Shown in pieces: positions 1 to 6,490 of a stretch of DNA of 24,020 nt. This DNA is from a virus: the IMG/VR virus record IMGVR_UViG_3300032245_000657, positions 1 through 24,020 of that record; one strand, written 5' to 3'. Position numbers and translations under genes: made by a program. The notes beneath the pieces are model-generated. The model did not search any database and was not told where the DNA came from. It saw only the letters and a program-made list of their open reading frames with translations. The number at the start of each line of letters is the position of its first letter. Position 1 is the first letter of the stretch.

Positions 1-497
1 CATTATTTTTATTCCCTGTACAGCCTGTAAACGCTTTACCTGCACCAACAGTAAAAACTGAATACCAATTAAAGCAAGCGACGTTGCATAGACTAAGTAC
101 TGCAAAGTACACGGAATGGCAGCAGCTCACAAATAAAGATCTTATAGCCCTTTTAGAAGGCGTAGGATTTAAAGGTACAAGCCTTAAAACGGCTTGGGCT
201 ATAGCAAAGAGGGAATCTAATGGACGACCACTTGCATATAACGGAGACAGAAAGACTGGAGATAGTTCCTATGGAATATTTCAAATTAACATGTTAGGAA
301 GTCTTGGAAAAGACCGACTTGAATTGTTTAATAAGAAATTTAACATGAAAACTAAAACTGAGTTATTCAACCCAGTAACAAACGCAGAGATAACGTACTA
401 CATGTCCAACGGCGGTAAAGATTGGACAGCCTGGAAAGGTTTAACCCCAAAGGCTAGGGAATGGCTTAAGCAATTTCCTACTAATAGAAAAGCATAA
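1..497 (+). CDS. Lysozyme-like (SLT/goose-type fold) protein, 5' partial
   Basis: The reading frame is open to the window edge, so the start lies upstream; 164 residues are visible. The first residues, LFLFPVQPVNA followed by LPAP, look like the end of a signal peptide with a cleavage site after NA. The segment AKRESNGRP holds the likely catalytic Glu, and SSYGIFQINM is the typical SLT/lysozyme SxGxxQ core, so peptidoglycan is the probable substrate. It could be an endolysin, a virion-associated lysin or a secreted muramidase. The small gene at 506 follows after 8 bases. The fold is clear; the exact family and role are inferred. Confidence 0.7.
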   Translation, partial: LFLFPVQPVNALPAPTVKTEYQLKQATLHRLSTAKYTEWQQLTNKDLIALLEGVGFKGTSLKTAWAIAKRESNGRPLAYNGDRKTGDSSYGIFQINMLGSLGKDRLELFNKKFNMKTKTELFNPVTNAEITYYMSNGGKDWTAWKGLTPKAREWLKQFPTNRKA

Positions 498-505
498 GAG
501 GAATA

Positions 506-721
506 ATGAGGATACAGTACGTATCTAAATATATATCTTTATCAGAAGAAGGCCTTGTATCTAAATTGGAATGCCCAATAGATCAGGGTCTTCTTCTTCC
601 TAATTTAAATGAAAATGATAATATATTTTTATATTGTATTTCATGCTCATACAAAAAAATTGTAGGTATAGACCTTTACAATAAAATAATGAATAAAGTA
701 AATGAGGTGGAAAATGGCTGA
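506..721 (+). CDS. Small putative zinc-binding protein
   Basis: A 71-residue protein with a Cys at residue 23 (ECPID) and a CISC pair near residue 45, a spacing that could bind a metal. RBS AGAGGAAT lies just before the ATG. It overlaps the next gene by 8 bases, so the first four small genes probably form one transcript with the lysozyme-like gene. Function unknown. Confidence 0.7.
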   Translation: MRIQYVSKYISLSEEGLVSKLECPIDQGLLLPNLNENDNIFLYCISCSYKKIVGIDLYNKIMNKVNEVENG

Positions 722-932
722 CGAGCCAAATAGCAGCAATCTAGAGGATAACCTCCCTATGGTTAACTACATCATGCTACATAGAATTTATGACCTATTA
801 ACTGTAATAGGGAATAAATTAGTTGGTGGCGATGAAATATCTAAAATGGTAGAATATCATGACAAAGGTTATTTACTGGGTCCAAGCCCATCGTATACAG
901 TAGACGAAATAGGAGAACAAAATGGTAACTAA
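714..932 (+). CDS. Hypothetical protein, 72 aa
   Basis: The start at 714 (MADEPNSS) is preferred over the in-frame ATG at 702 because GAGGTGG at 704-710 sits just ahead of it as a ribosome binding site. Acidic N terminus, then a helical segment (YIMLHRIYDLLTVIGNKL). It overlaps both neighbours. This size and layout are common for small chaperone or accessory proteins near phage lysis genes, but no family is recognised. Confidence 0.65.
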   Translation: MADEPNSSNLEDNLPMVNYIMLHRIYDLLTVIGNKLVGGDEISKMVEYHDKGYLLGPSPSYTVDEIGEQNGN

Positions 933-1116
933 AGAACAGGCGACTGAAATTATGGTTGAGGCAATTAATATTATGCAACGCCAAGCAGCAGTTCATCAAA
1001 AGCAGGACTTAGTTGAACTTGAAAAACAATTGCTTACAGTTCAACCACAATATAGACAAATGTGTGCAAGTCTTTATGACACACTAGTATTAAAAGGCGT
1101 AATTACTACTAACTAG
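922..1116 (+). CDS. Hypothetical helical protein, 64 aa
   Basis: Starts inside the end of the previous gene, with GGAGAA upstream of the ATG. The protein is Gln-rich and predicted mostly alpha-helical, possibly a coiled coil (EKQLLTVQPQYRQM). It is the last gene of the leftward plus-strand cluster; a promoter starts three bases after its stop. Function unknown. Confidence 0.65.
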   Translation: MVTKEQATEIMVEAINIMQRQAAVHQKQDLVELEKQLLTVQPQYRQMCASLYDTLVLKGVITTN

Positions 1117-1118
1117 CC

Positions 1119-1147
1119 TTGACTTTGTATAATAATCGTTTTATACT
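1119..1147 (+). promoter_or_regulatory. Sigma70-type promoter of a possible small RNA
   Basis: TTGACT (1119-1124), a 17-base spacer and TATACT (1142-1147). The predicted start is near 1154, only about 85 bases ahead of a strong terminator, with no ORF between. Confidence 0.5.
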
Positions 1148-1153
1148 ATTATT

Positions 1154-1238
1154 GTACAGGTTGAGTAAGTAATTGCTCCTTGTATTAGCTCTTACGAGCA
1201 GCAGAACCCAATCGGATCCGCCTCTGGTTGGGTTTTTT
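1154..1238 (+). ncRNA. Candidate small RNA of about 85 nt
   Basis: The interval lies between a promoter and an intrinsic terminator and has no coding potential. It can form three stems: GAGTA/TGCTC (1163-1178, one G-U pair), GCTC-TTAC-GAGC (1188-1199) and the terminator. The first stem resembles hairpins at 10617-10639 and 12111-12134. It could instead be only a short attenuated leader for the gene at 1253. Confidence 0.35.
1205..1238 (+). terminator. Rho-independent terminator
   Basis: Stem AACCCAA (1205-1211) with TTGGGTT (1228-1234), ending in a run of six T (1233-1238). Confidence 0.8.
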
Positions 1239-1246
1239 GCTATAAT
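1238..1246 (+). promoter_or_regulatory. Extended -10 promoter, leaderless start at 1253
   Basis: TGC followed by TATAAT (1241-1246) gives an extended -10. Six bases then separate it from the ATG at 1253, which is where transcription should start, so the mRNA is predicted to be leaderless. No good -35 is seen. Confidence 0.5.
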
Positions 1247-1252
1247 AAAGGT

Positions 1253-1405
1253 ATGACCAGAGATCATTTTTCTAAACAAATGAGTAATCCTTACTTTCAA
1301 ACAAAACATTACGAGGAAGAATCTGTCGGCACGGAATTAGAAAAATCTATTGAGAAAAAAATCTCAAAATTAATTAAAAAGATATGGAAATCAAAAAATG
1401 TTTAA
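1253..1405 (+). CDS. Small basic protein, 50 aa
   Basis: ATG at 1253, stop at 1405, overlapping the next gene by 8 bases. The C-terminal half is Lys-rich and amphipathic (KKISKLIKKIWKSKN). No SD sequence of useful spacing is present; the start fits a leaderless mRNA. The overlap suggests translational coupling to the 2OG oxygenase gene. Function unknown. Confidence 0.6.
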   Translation: MTRDHFSKQMSNPYFQTKHYEEESVGTELEKSIEKKISKLIKKIWKSKNV

Positions 1406-1979
1406 AGAAAATCCAAACATAACAAAACTTGCAGAAGAAATATTTTTATACAAAAATTTTATATCTAAAGAAGAGGCATCTGAACTTCACAAAGCATGTC
1501 TAAATTATCCTGAAGAAGTTTGGAACACTACAGTAAACCCCATAGAATGGTACAACGGCAAAACAAGTATTTTCGTAGATGAAGCAAAGCCTTATCTAGA
1601 AAGACTTAGAGATCTTGTTAAAGATACACATACTCCTACCCCAAGTTTATCTTTTACTAGAATGTTTCCTGGAGACAGCCTGCATGTGCATCAAGATACG
1701 TGTGGAGACGATGAACCAACTGCAAATGATCATTTTGGAACATGTGCAATTACAGAATATGGTGTTGTTCTTTATCTAAATGAGTGTTTTAATGGTGGAG
1801 ATATATTCTATCCAGATTTAAATATAAATTATCAGCCATCTGCTGGTGATTTAGTTATACATAACGCAATGATTAAACATGGAGTTAATAAAGTTATAGA
1901 AGGCGTAAGATATTCATATCCAACGTTTTTAGTAAAAAATTCTTTAAAAGAAAAGATTTTAGAAAAAACTCCAATTTAA
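1398..1979 (+). CDS. 2OG-Fe(II) oxygenase, prolyl 4-hydroxylase-like
   Basis: A 193-residue protein of the 2OG-Fe(II) oxygenase superfamily. Iron ligands are H98 and D100 (HVHQD) and H161 (KHGV); R171 in GVRYS is the likely 2-oxoglutarate-binding residue. NGGDIFYPD and PSAGDLVIH are typical strands of the double-stranded beta-helix. Such enzymes hydroxylate a protein, base or small molecule with O2 and 2-oxoglutarate; the substrate cannot be read from sequence. It is the only oxygenase in the window on the plus strand. Paralogous proteins lie at 2304, 20731 and 22239. Confidence 0.85.
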   Translation: MFKENPNITKLAEEIFLYKNFISKEEASELHKACLNYPEEVWNTTVNPIEWYNGKTSIFVDEAKPYLERLRDLVKDTHTPTPSLSFTRMFPGDSLHVHQDTCGDDEPTANDHFGTCAITEYGVVLYLNECFNGGDIFYPDLNINYQPSAGDLVIHNAMIKHGVNKVIEGVRYSYPTFLVKNSLKEKILEKTPI

Positions 1980-2040
1980 GATACAGTTTAATTTAGCCAG
2001 TATAGTGCGAAAAAAGTGCGCCGTCGGTAGAAGAACCCAA

Positions 2041-2307
2041 TTAAATTTTGGGATTATATTTATCATTCTCTGTGAATTCGTACAGTAAATCCATTAGTAA
2101 CTTACAGCTAGAATGTCCATCTAAGTACCAGATGTCACAGTACCCCTGATCTGCATTCAAACATTTGGCTAAACGCCCTTGTAGCCGTTCTACGGCCCAT
2201 TCCAGGGCGGAGTTAGCCAGTAAAGTATCAGCCATATAATAATTACACTCTCTGTATCTAGCATCCTTAAATTTTTTAACTAATTCGTGGACTAGAGAGT
2301 TATTCAT
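2041..2307 (-). CDS. Hypothetical protein, 88 aa
   Basis: Its ATG overlaps the stop of the upstream oxygenase gene (ATGA), so it is probably translated by coupling. Four Cys are spread through the protein, but no clear metal motif is seen. It is the last gene of the left minus-strand unit and ends convergent with the plus-strand oxygenase. CCCAA/TTGGG around 2037-2053 might act as a weak shared terminator. Confidence 0.65.
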   Translation of the reverse strand: MNNSLVHELVKKFKDARYRECNYYMADTLLANSALEWAVERLQGRLAKCLNADQGYCDIWYLDGHSSCKLLMDLLYEFTENDKYNPKI

Positions 2308-2906
2308 CTATAGATGCTCCCAGGATTAAAAGCAAATGTGGCTAAAGTATATCTTTCTCCAGAAGTAACTTTTTTGACTCCGTGAATATATTCTTTTTTT
2401 CCACTATGAACTAATATAGTATTAGGTTTAGGTTTAAATGTCATGTTTTTCTCAGTATATGATACTTCTCCACCCGTGTAGTCATCATTAATATAAAAGA
2501 TAACTCCGTAGATCATTTCTGTTCCTTCAGGTAAAGTTCCGTAGGCATTATCCCAATGTGGATTTAAAGACCATTCATCGTCATCCCACCAAGTAGATCC
2601 TTCTACTTTAGGGTTAGACTTAGGAGTATATCTATTAACATTATAATGGGGGTGGTGAACAGCGATATTCGAATTCACTAATTCAGCCATAGCTAAATTC
2701 ACTTTATGTATAGCCAAAGCTGCTCTATCATCAGATACGTGTTTAGTATTATTATTCCAAAGAGATTCGTTATCTAAACCTAAAACTGAGACCCATTCTC
2801 CAGAATTTTTACAAAAGTCTTGCAAGTACTTGAGTTCCTCTGGTTCAAGGATATCTTCTACATAGAATATCTCTGGATCTAGATACTTAGCTCTGTCTTT
2901 GATCAC
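2304..2906 (-). CDS. 2OG-Fe(II) oxygenase
   Basis: A 200-residue protein starting at GTG 2906. Iron ligands are H117 and D119 (HWD) and H175 (YIHGV); R185 (GERYT) is the likely 2-oxoglutarate contact. TGGEVSY and PKPNTILVHSG match the double-stranded beta-helix core. It is only distantly similar to the plus-strand oxygenase and closer in motif style to the one at 22239. The gene begins within the end of the membrane-peptide gene at 2887-3036 and overlaps the next gene at its stop, so the three are probably co-transcribed. Substrate unknown. Confidence 0.85.
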   Translation of the reverse strand: MIKDRAKYLDPEIFYVEDILEPEELKYLQDFCKNSGEWVSVLGLDNESLWNNNTKHVSDDRAALAIHKVNLAMAELVNSNIAVHHPHYNVNRYTPKSNPKVEGSTWWDDDEWSLNPHWDNAYGTLPEGTEMIYGVIFYINDDYTGGEVSYTEKNMTFKPKPNTILVHSGKKEYIHGVKKVTSGERYTLATFAFNPGSIYR

Positions 2907-3036
2907 TGTCTATATCTTCATTTAGATCAATGTCGAAAATATCTTCTAGTCCCGCTTTTTTTAAAATTTGATTTAGTGCATAGCCAGTTCCCACTGCTGC
3001 TGCAAGAAATACTGCAATTACTCTTAATCTCTTCAT
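2887..3036 (-). CDS. Small membrane or exported peptide, 49 aa
   Basis: Starts MKRLRVIAVFLAAAVGTGYA: a basic N terminus followed by a hydrophobic stretch, either a single membrane segment or a signal peptide. The tail is acidic (DIFDIDLNEDIDSD). AGGA lies about six bases ahead of the ATG. It overlaps the start of the oxygenase gene. Function unknown. Confidence 0.6.
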   Translation of the reverse strand: MKRLRVIAVFLAAAVGTGYALNQILKKAGLEDIFDIDLNEDIDSDQRQS

Positions 3037-3062
3037 ATATATCCTAGTCGACTACAATTATA

Positions 3063-3602
3063 TCAATCCTTATTAGGATGATATTCTCCACCTGAAAAAA
3101 CAATTCCTGCTCTAGGCGTTAAAGATTCTACTCCATGTTCTGTTCCATATTGAATATAGACAATATCCCCAGGTTCCACCAAATATTCGTGTGCTTGACC
3201 ATCCTGATATAACGTCCAAATAGTGGCTCCTACTGTTGTCCAGTGAATTGTATCAGTAGTGTCAGTATGTCTTACAATTCCGCTTTTTTCAGCAAGTGCT
3301 CTGTAATTTTCAGAAATTACAAAAGTAAATTGTCCTTGTGATGCTTTACTTCCATATACTGCACCCATAACTTTAAGAAAATCTGCTGCACCATTAAAGT
3401 GAGATATATCGTGATCTTGATCTACGTGTAAGATATAGAATCCTTTATAGTCAGATCTATAGTTTCCCGCCGTTTTTGAAAGTTCAACATAATCCATAAA
3501 ATTCTGCCAACTTGGTGTTTGCACCAAAGCTTTCTTAAAAATTTTATGATTGATGTTAGGATCTGCCATAACATCTTTAAATTCTTGGATTAATTTTTCC
3601 AT
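3063..3602 (-). CDS. JmjC/cupin-like putative oxygenase
   Basis: A 179-residue protein when started at ATG 3602. That start is preferred over a TTG 15 bases upstream because the TTG codon abuts a -10 box TATAAT (3609-3614). Cupin/JmjC features are clear: RHTDTTDTIHW holds candidate metal ligands (H112, D114, H120), and EPGDIVYIQYGTEHGV has H156 in the usual distal position. It may be a 2OG-dependent hydroxylase or a plain metal-binding cupin. The N-terminal half (residues 1-60) is unrecognised. Confidence 0.65.
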   Translation of the reverse strand: MEKLIQEFKDVMADPNINHKIFKKALVQTPSWQNFMDYVELSKTAGNYRSDYKGFYILHVDQDHDISHFNGAADFLKVMGAVYGSKASQGQFTFVISENYRALAEKSGIVRHTDTTDTIHWTTVGATIWTLYQDGQAHEYLVEPGDIVYIQYGTEHGVESLTPRAGIVFSGGEYHPNKD

Positions 3603-3608
3603 ATCTTT

Positions 3609-3636
3609 ATTATACAATATTTCAGATAATAGTTAA
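3609..3636 (-). promoter_or_regulatory. Promoter of the JmjC-like gene, leaderless
   Basis: On the minus strand TTAACT, a 16-base spacer and TATAAT (complement of 3609-3614), followed by six bases and the ATG at 3602. Confidence 0.55.
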
Positions 3637-3699
3637 TAGTGAATAATATACCACAAGGATTATACCTAGCACAGTTAGAAATTTTTGTCCTTTATTCAT
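3622..3699 (-). CDS. 25-residue membrane microprotein
   Basis: The sequence reads MNKGQKFLTVLGIILVVYYS and ends LLTII, a basic start plus one membrane-length hydrophobic helix. A near-consensus promoter ends six bases before its ATG. This argues that the ORF is real despite its length. Its end overlaps the promoter of the next gene. A holin-like, toxin-like or regulatory role is possible; nothing in the sequence decides. Confidence 0.5.
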   Translation of the reverse strand: MNKGQKFLTVLGIILVVYYSLLTII

Positions 3700-3705
3700 A
3701 ATAAT

Positions 3706-3734
3706 ATTATATCTCCTATTAATATTCTAGTCAA
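3706..3734 (-). promoter_or_regulatory. Sigma70-type promoter, leaderless start at 3699
   Basis: On the minus strand TTGACT, 17-base spacer, TATAAT, then six bases to the ATG. The -35 overlaps the stop codon of the SGNH gene. Confidence 0.7.
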
Positions 3735-4305
3735 CTGCTTTATCTATATAGTTAACTACATATTTTGCTACGTTTATTCCGCAATCTCTATTGAAGTGAC
3801 ATCCATCCCACAAGTAATCTTTTGTTGCTACTTCTATCCCAAATATATCTTGCATACTAATAAACTCAATTCCTTTATATTCTGCAAGAGTCTTGGTAAA
3901 AATTCTTTGTTGCTCTAATCGTTGTTCTAGTGTATAAAAATTGTTTTGAGAAGAATTAAATTCGTGAGTAAGTTCATCTAAAGCTTGAGGTGTTGGTCCC
4001 AAAAATATAACCCTATTGTCTTTAAAAAAATCTAAAGTTTTTTGAATATATTTTTTTGCAGTTTCTTCCGCATTTTTGTGTTTTGGTAATTGATGTCGAA
4101 TATCATTTTCTCCAAAGTGAGCCAAGATTATATCAGAGCTAAAATCATGTATATTTATATTGCTATAGTTTACATTATATGCACAGACACCTTTATAGAC
4201 TACAAATCCTGTTTTGATATCTTTTTTATATATTCTTGCATATTCACAGAATCCAGATGCTAAACCTTCGGCATGAGAATCACCTACTAGAGTTATATAT
4301 TTCAT
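3727..4305 (-). CDS. SGNH/GDSL-like hydrolase
   Basis: 192 residues with the blocks of the SGNH superfamily: GDSH with nucleophile S10, GEND with N67, and DGCH with D167 and H170. Family members cleave esters such as acetyl groups on lipids, polysaccharides or cell-wall sugars. In a phage it could deacetylate a surface polymer during entry or release. No signal peptide is seen, so it may work in the cytoplasm or as part of a virion. A TATAAA lies five bases upstream of the ATG. Confidence 0.75.
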   Translation of the reverse strand: MKYITLVGDSHAEGLASGFCEYARIYKKDIKTGFVVYKGVCAYNVNYSNINIHDFSSDIILAHFGENDIRHQLPKHKNAEETAKKYIQKTLDFFKDNRVIFLGPTPQALDELTHEFNSSQNNFYTLEQRLEQQRIFTKTLAEYKGIEFISMQDIFGIEVATKDYLWDGCHFNRDCGINVAKYVVNYIDKAVD

Positions 4306-4330
4306 ATGTTTTTATATCTATATATATAAT

Positions 4331-4351
4331 ATATTTAATATTATTAAATAT
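4331..4351. repeat. Perfect inverted repeat upstream of the SGNH gene
   Basis: ATATTTAAT and its reverse complement ATTAAATAT separated by ATT. It lies between the end of the HNH gene and the SGNH gene, and could be a hairpin or operator. Confidence 0.5.
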
Positions 4352-4360
4352 TGATTTACT

Positions 4361-4376
4361 GACCCCCCGACCCCCC
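4361..4376. repeat. Tandem C/G-run repeat
   Basis: GACCCCCC occurs twice in direct succession, giving two runs of six G on the minus strand between the HNH and SGNH genes. Unusual in such AT-rich DNA. Confidence 0.5.
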
Positions 4377-4391
4377 TACAGAAGTATAACA

Positions 4392-4811
4392 TTAGAAATT
4401 TTCTTTGGTCAAGCTTTTTGACAAATATTTTATTGCATTGTCCATAATGTCCGTATTGTCATTAAATTGACCAAGAGCTAAATTACAACCATTACAAAGT
4501 AAGCCTCTAACTTTATTCGTGCTATGGCAATGGTCTACATGGGTATCTTTAGAGTTTTTAAATATATTGCCGCAGATCTTACATCTATTGTTTTGATCTA
4601 AAAGCATTTGATCAAATTGCTCTTGAGTAATTCCATACCTACGCTCTTTAGTACGCTCTCGCATTCTAACTAAATGTCTTTCAACATTTTCTGGATTATC
4701 TTTTCTCCATTGTCTAGCTGCTGCATTTTTGCAATCTTTGCAATCTTTTCTACCAGAATAAAAATCAGAAATATTTTTTTCTACCCCGCAAACTTTACAT
4801 ATTTTTAACAT
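4392..4811 (-). CDS. HNH endonuclease, endonuclease VII family (copy 2)
   Basis: 139 residues when started at ATG 4811, chosen because the protein then begins MLKICKVCGVEKN like its neighbour. The ATG lies inside the last codons of the upstream gene. Zinc-binding pairs C5/C8 with C24/C27 form an N-terminal ribbon. The nuclease core has C77/C80, DHCH (D93, H94, H96), and C106/C109-N110, as in T4 endonuclease VII relatives. It could be a free-standing homing endonuclease or a junction resolvase. The adjacent similar gene points to a tandem duplication. Confidence 0.8.
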   Translation of the reverse strand: MLKICKVCGVEKNISDFYSGRKDCKDCKNAAARQWRKDNPENVERHLVRMRERTKERRYGITQEQFDQMLLDQNNRCKICGNIFKNSKDTHVDHCHSTNKVRGLLCNGCNLALGQFNDNTDIMDNAIKYLSKSLTKENF

Positions 4812-5247
4812 ATTCAATTGCCTTTCTAATTGTTTCAATATTATCTTTGAATGCTCCAATACCTAGATTACATTTTCTGCAAAGAAGTCCACGCACCACA
4901 TTTGTAGTATGACAATGATCTACTGATGCTTCCCATCCGATTTCTTTTTTGCATATAGCACACTGATTATTCTGGTCGACTAGCATTTGTTCATAGTCTT
5001 CACGAGATATTCCATATTTTATTTTTCTAGAAGTTGCAATTGATGCAGATTTAGATTTTTCTGGATTATCTTTATTCCATTTAACATTCCTTTGATTAAA
5101 ACAAGGTTTGCAGTAGGCAGTTAATCCGTCTTGCCTAGACTTCCATTTATAGAACTTTGATCTTTCTTTTAGTTCCCCACAAACAGGACATTTTTTGTGC
5201 GTCGCAGTATTTGCCATATAAAACTTGCCTTTTCCAATATTTGCCAT
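4795..5247 (-). CDS. HNH endonuclease, endonuclease VII family (copy 1)
   Basis: 150 residues with the same layout as the next gene. An N-terminal zinc ribbon (C20/C23, C46/C49) is followed by YGISREDYEQML, C96/C99, VDHCH (D110, H111, H113) and C123/C126-N127, the endonuclease VII-type beta-beta-alpha-metal site. Such proteins nick or cut DNA, as branch resolvases or homing endonucleases. TACAAT six bases before the ATG predicts a leaderless mRNA. It overlaps copy 2 by 17 bases. Confidence 0.8.
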   Translation of the reverse strand: MANIGKGKFYMANTATHKKCPVCGELKERSKFYKWKSRQDGLTAYCKPCFNQRNVKWNKDNPEKSKSASIATSRKIKYGISREDYEQMLVDQNNQCAICKKEIGWEASVDHCHTTNVVRGLLCRKCNLGIGAFKDNIETIRKAIEYVKNM

Positions 5248-5253
5248 TGAATT

Positions 5254-5282
5254 ATTGTATCATATATATTAACATTTTTAAA
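5254..5282 (-). promoter_or_regulatory. Promoter of the endonuclease VII pair, leaderless
   Basis: Minus-strand TTTAAA, 17-base spacer, TACAAT (complement of 5254-5259), then six bases to the ATG at 5247. The -35 is weak. Confidence 0.45.
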
Positions 5283-5373
5283 TCTCACAGATGTTAGCGG
5301 AGAAAATTCTTGTATGATACACACATTTTAAAATGTCCAATTTGTCCGATAGTCCGCCCATAATAGGGCTAAA

Positions 5374-5389
5374 TGTGGTGAGGATCACA
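5374..5389. promoter_or_regulatory. CRP/GlxR-like site (one mismatch)
   Basis: TGTGG-N6-TCACA, one base off the TGTGA-N6-TCACA palindrome. It lies in the divergent gap 5248-5505. A palindrome CATTTTAAAATG is upstream near 5325-5336. Confidence 0.45.
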
Positions 5390-5437
5390 AAGATATTTTG
5401 AGAAATGTCCGAATTAGGTATTTTGCGAGTTGATAAA

Positions 5438-5467
5438 TGTCATACCCCCGTGTTACGCTTATATCAT
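5438..5467 (+). promoter_or_regulatory. Probable start region of the middle block
   Basis: TGTCAT (5438-5443) is followed 10 bases later by TACGCT and 18 bases later by TATCAT (5462-5467). Either reading could be the promoter of the gene at 5506. GTTAAG and CTTAAC form a small inverted repeat just downstream. This is a degenerate version of the middle-block promoter. Confidence 0.35.
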
Positions 5468-5505
5468 AAGAAGTTAAGAAGTACTTAACAAGAAAGGAAA
5501 TCTAA

Positions 5506-5664
5506 ATGATTTCACTAAAATATAAAGCACAGCGAGTTGGTCGCTATGGTAATCCTGAAACTACTACGCTTACTATCCCTTGGGATACTGAGCAACAGGC
5601 TAACCAATGGTTAGATATAGAAACCCGTAACGGGTGGACTATCTTAGAAATGGAGATCAAGTAA
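5506..5664 (+). CDS. Hypothetical protein, 52 aa
   Basis: First gene of the middle block. AGAAAGGAAA, a strong actinobacterial-type SD, precedes the ATG. The protein (MISLKYKAQRVGRYG, ending TILEMEIK) has a beta-rich pattern. It is joined to the next gene by a TAATG overlap. Family not recognised. Confidence 0.65.
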   Translation: MISLKYKAQRVGRYGNPETTTLTIPWDTEQQANQWLDIETRNGWTILEMEIK

Positions 5665-5807
5665 TGAATATCCTTACTCATAACCTAGGTTATATCCAAC
5701 AGTATAACCGCCACCTAATGCACAATAACCGCTTAGGTGTTACTAATTGCCAATGTGCCCTATGGTGTGCGCCTGACGCTACCTATGCGGACAAGGTAGG
5801 CAACTAA
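5664..5807 (+). CDS. Hypothetical protein, 47 aa
   Basis: Begins in a TAATG overlap with the previous gene and ends in another with the next one. A Cys cluster (NCQCALWC) in the middle could bind metal. Function unknown. Confidence 0.6.
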   Translation: MNILTHNLGYIQQYNRHLMHNNRLGVTNCQCALWCAPDATYADKVGN

Positions 5808-5929
5808 TGAACCTTGATGAATTCCGTGCCCTAGCCCTTGCGACACGCAAGGCTAGCACAATGCAAGCGATGTCGGTGCTATGCGCTACAATACCTACTA
5901 TACCAACTAACGAAAGTGAGACTAACTAA
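5807..5929 (+). CDS. Hypothetical peptide, 40 aa
   Basis: Continues the chain of TAATG overlaps. Its second half is unusual because the codons also spell a promoter for the next gene (TGTCGG, 10 bases, TACAAT, then AACGAAAG). The peptide's sequence there (MSVLCATIPTIPTNESE) may be dictated by that signal. Function unknown. Confidence 0.5.
   Translation: MNLDEFRALALATRKASTMQAMSVLCATIPTIPTNESETN
5871..5892 (+). promoter_or_regulatory. Middle-type promoter TGTCGG-N10-TACAAT
   Basis: TGTCGG (5871-5876), 10 bases, TACAAT (5887-5892), then AACGAAAG ahead of the ATG at 5929. Located inside the 3' half of the preceding gene. Confidence 0.6.
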
Positions 5930-6117
5930 TGTCCTACGCATACTCATACGAAACTAACAGCGTATCTAAATGGGATACTATTCAGGCAGATGTCGCAGAC
6001 CAATACACTTACCTTGATGAGGTAGATGTAGTAGATGAGGACTTAGATGACCTTGATGTGGAATTAACTGATGAGCAAGTAGATGCCTACTTAGCGGATA
6101 TGTGGGAGGTAGCGTAA
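5929..6117 (+). CDS. Acidic hypothetical protein, 62 aa
   Basis: Strongly acidic: the stretch EVDVVDEDLDDLDVELTDEQ makes it a possible DNA mimic or a partner of a basic protein, though charge alone proves nothing. It has its own middle-type promoter and is coupled by TAATG to the next gene. Confidence 0.65.
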   Translation: MSYAYSYETNSVSKWDTIQADVADQYTYLDEVDVVDEDLDDLDVELTDEQVDAYLADMWEVA

Positions 6118-6269
6118 TGACTATCACTTATACACTATGGCAAGGCTCTCAACTATTAGCCGTAAATCAAAAGGCTAGCAAACCTGAAGAAATCTTAGCC
6201 GTAATAGCCGAACTAAATAAACTAGGTAAGGGATTTACCTACAATATCCGAGAGGTAGATACTAAGTGA
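6117..6269 (+). CDS. Hypothetical protein, 50 aa
   Basis: Starts in a TAATG overlap and ends in a GTGA overlap. The sequence (MTITYTLWQGSQ, ending YNIREVDTK) suggests a small alpha/beta fold. No recognised domain. Confidence 0.6.
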   Translation: MTITYTLWQGSQLLAVNQKASKPEEILAVIAELNKLGKGFTYNIREVDTK

Positions 6270-6376
6270 ATAGACTACTAACTAGCCTAGTACAGGTAGC
6301 CTTACTAGTACCCGCCCTTTATTGTATGCGATACTTAATCGCAGGTATAAAAGAGATGTGGCAAGAATCACAATAG
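6266..6376 (+). CDS. Small membrane peptide, 36 aa
   Basis: Begins at GTG 6266, overlapping the stop of the previous gene. MNRLLTSLVQVALLVPALYC forms one hydrophobic membrane-length helix; the tail is polar. It is the last gene before the first full intergenic module. Function unknown. Confidence 0.5.
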   Translation: MNRLLTSLVQVALLVPALYCMRYLIAGIKEMWQESQ

Positions 6377-6442
6377 AATAGCGGCGTGTCGCCTTGACAA
6401 AAGGCGACAGCTGCCCCTATATGTAGGGGGTTATCCACAGGC

Positions 6443-6471
6443 TTACGTGTACTTATCCACAACCCCTGGAA
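6443..6471 (+). repeat. Bipartite element TTACG-N17-CCTGGAA
   Basis: First of nine copies of a two-part motif with fixed spacing. This copy overlaps the second DnaA box. Confidence 0.6.
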
Positions 6472-6474
6472 TTT

Positions 6475-6490
6475 TGTGAGAAATCTCACA
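6475..6490. promoter_or_regulatory. Perfect CRP/GlxR-type site
   Basis: TGTGA-GAAATC-TCACA, centred about 70 bases upstream of the predicted start from the -10 at 6540. This is the consensus of CRP and of actinobacterial GlxR. Confidence 0.6.

Noticed and set aside
2037-2053. CCCAA/TTGGG as a shared terminator between converging genes
   Set aside because: Only five base pairs, inside the end of the minus-strand gene, with a poor T-run; too weak to list.
6431-6461. DnaA boxes as a host chromosomal origin
   Set aside because: No dnaA, dnaN or other origin-linked genes are nearby, and the gene content is phage-like.
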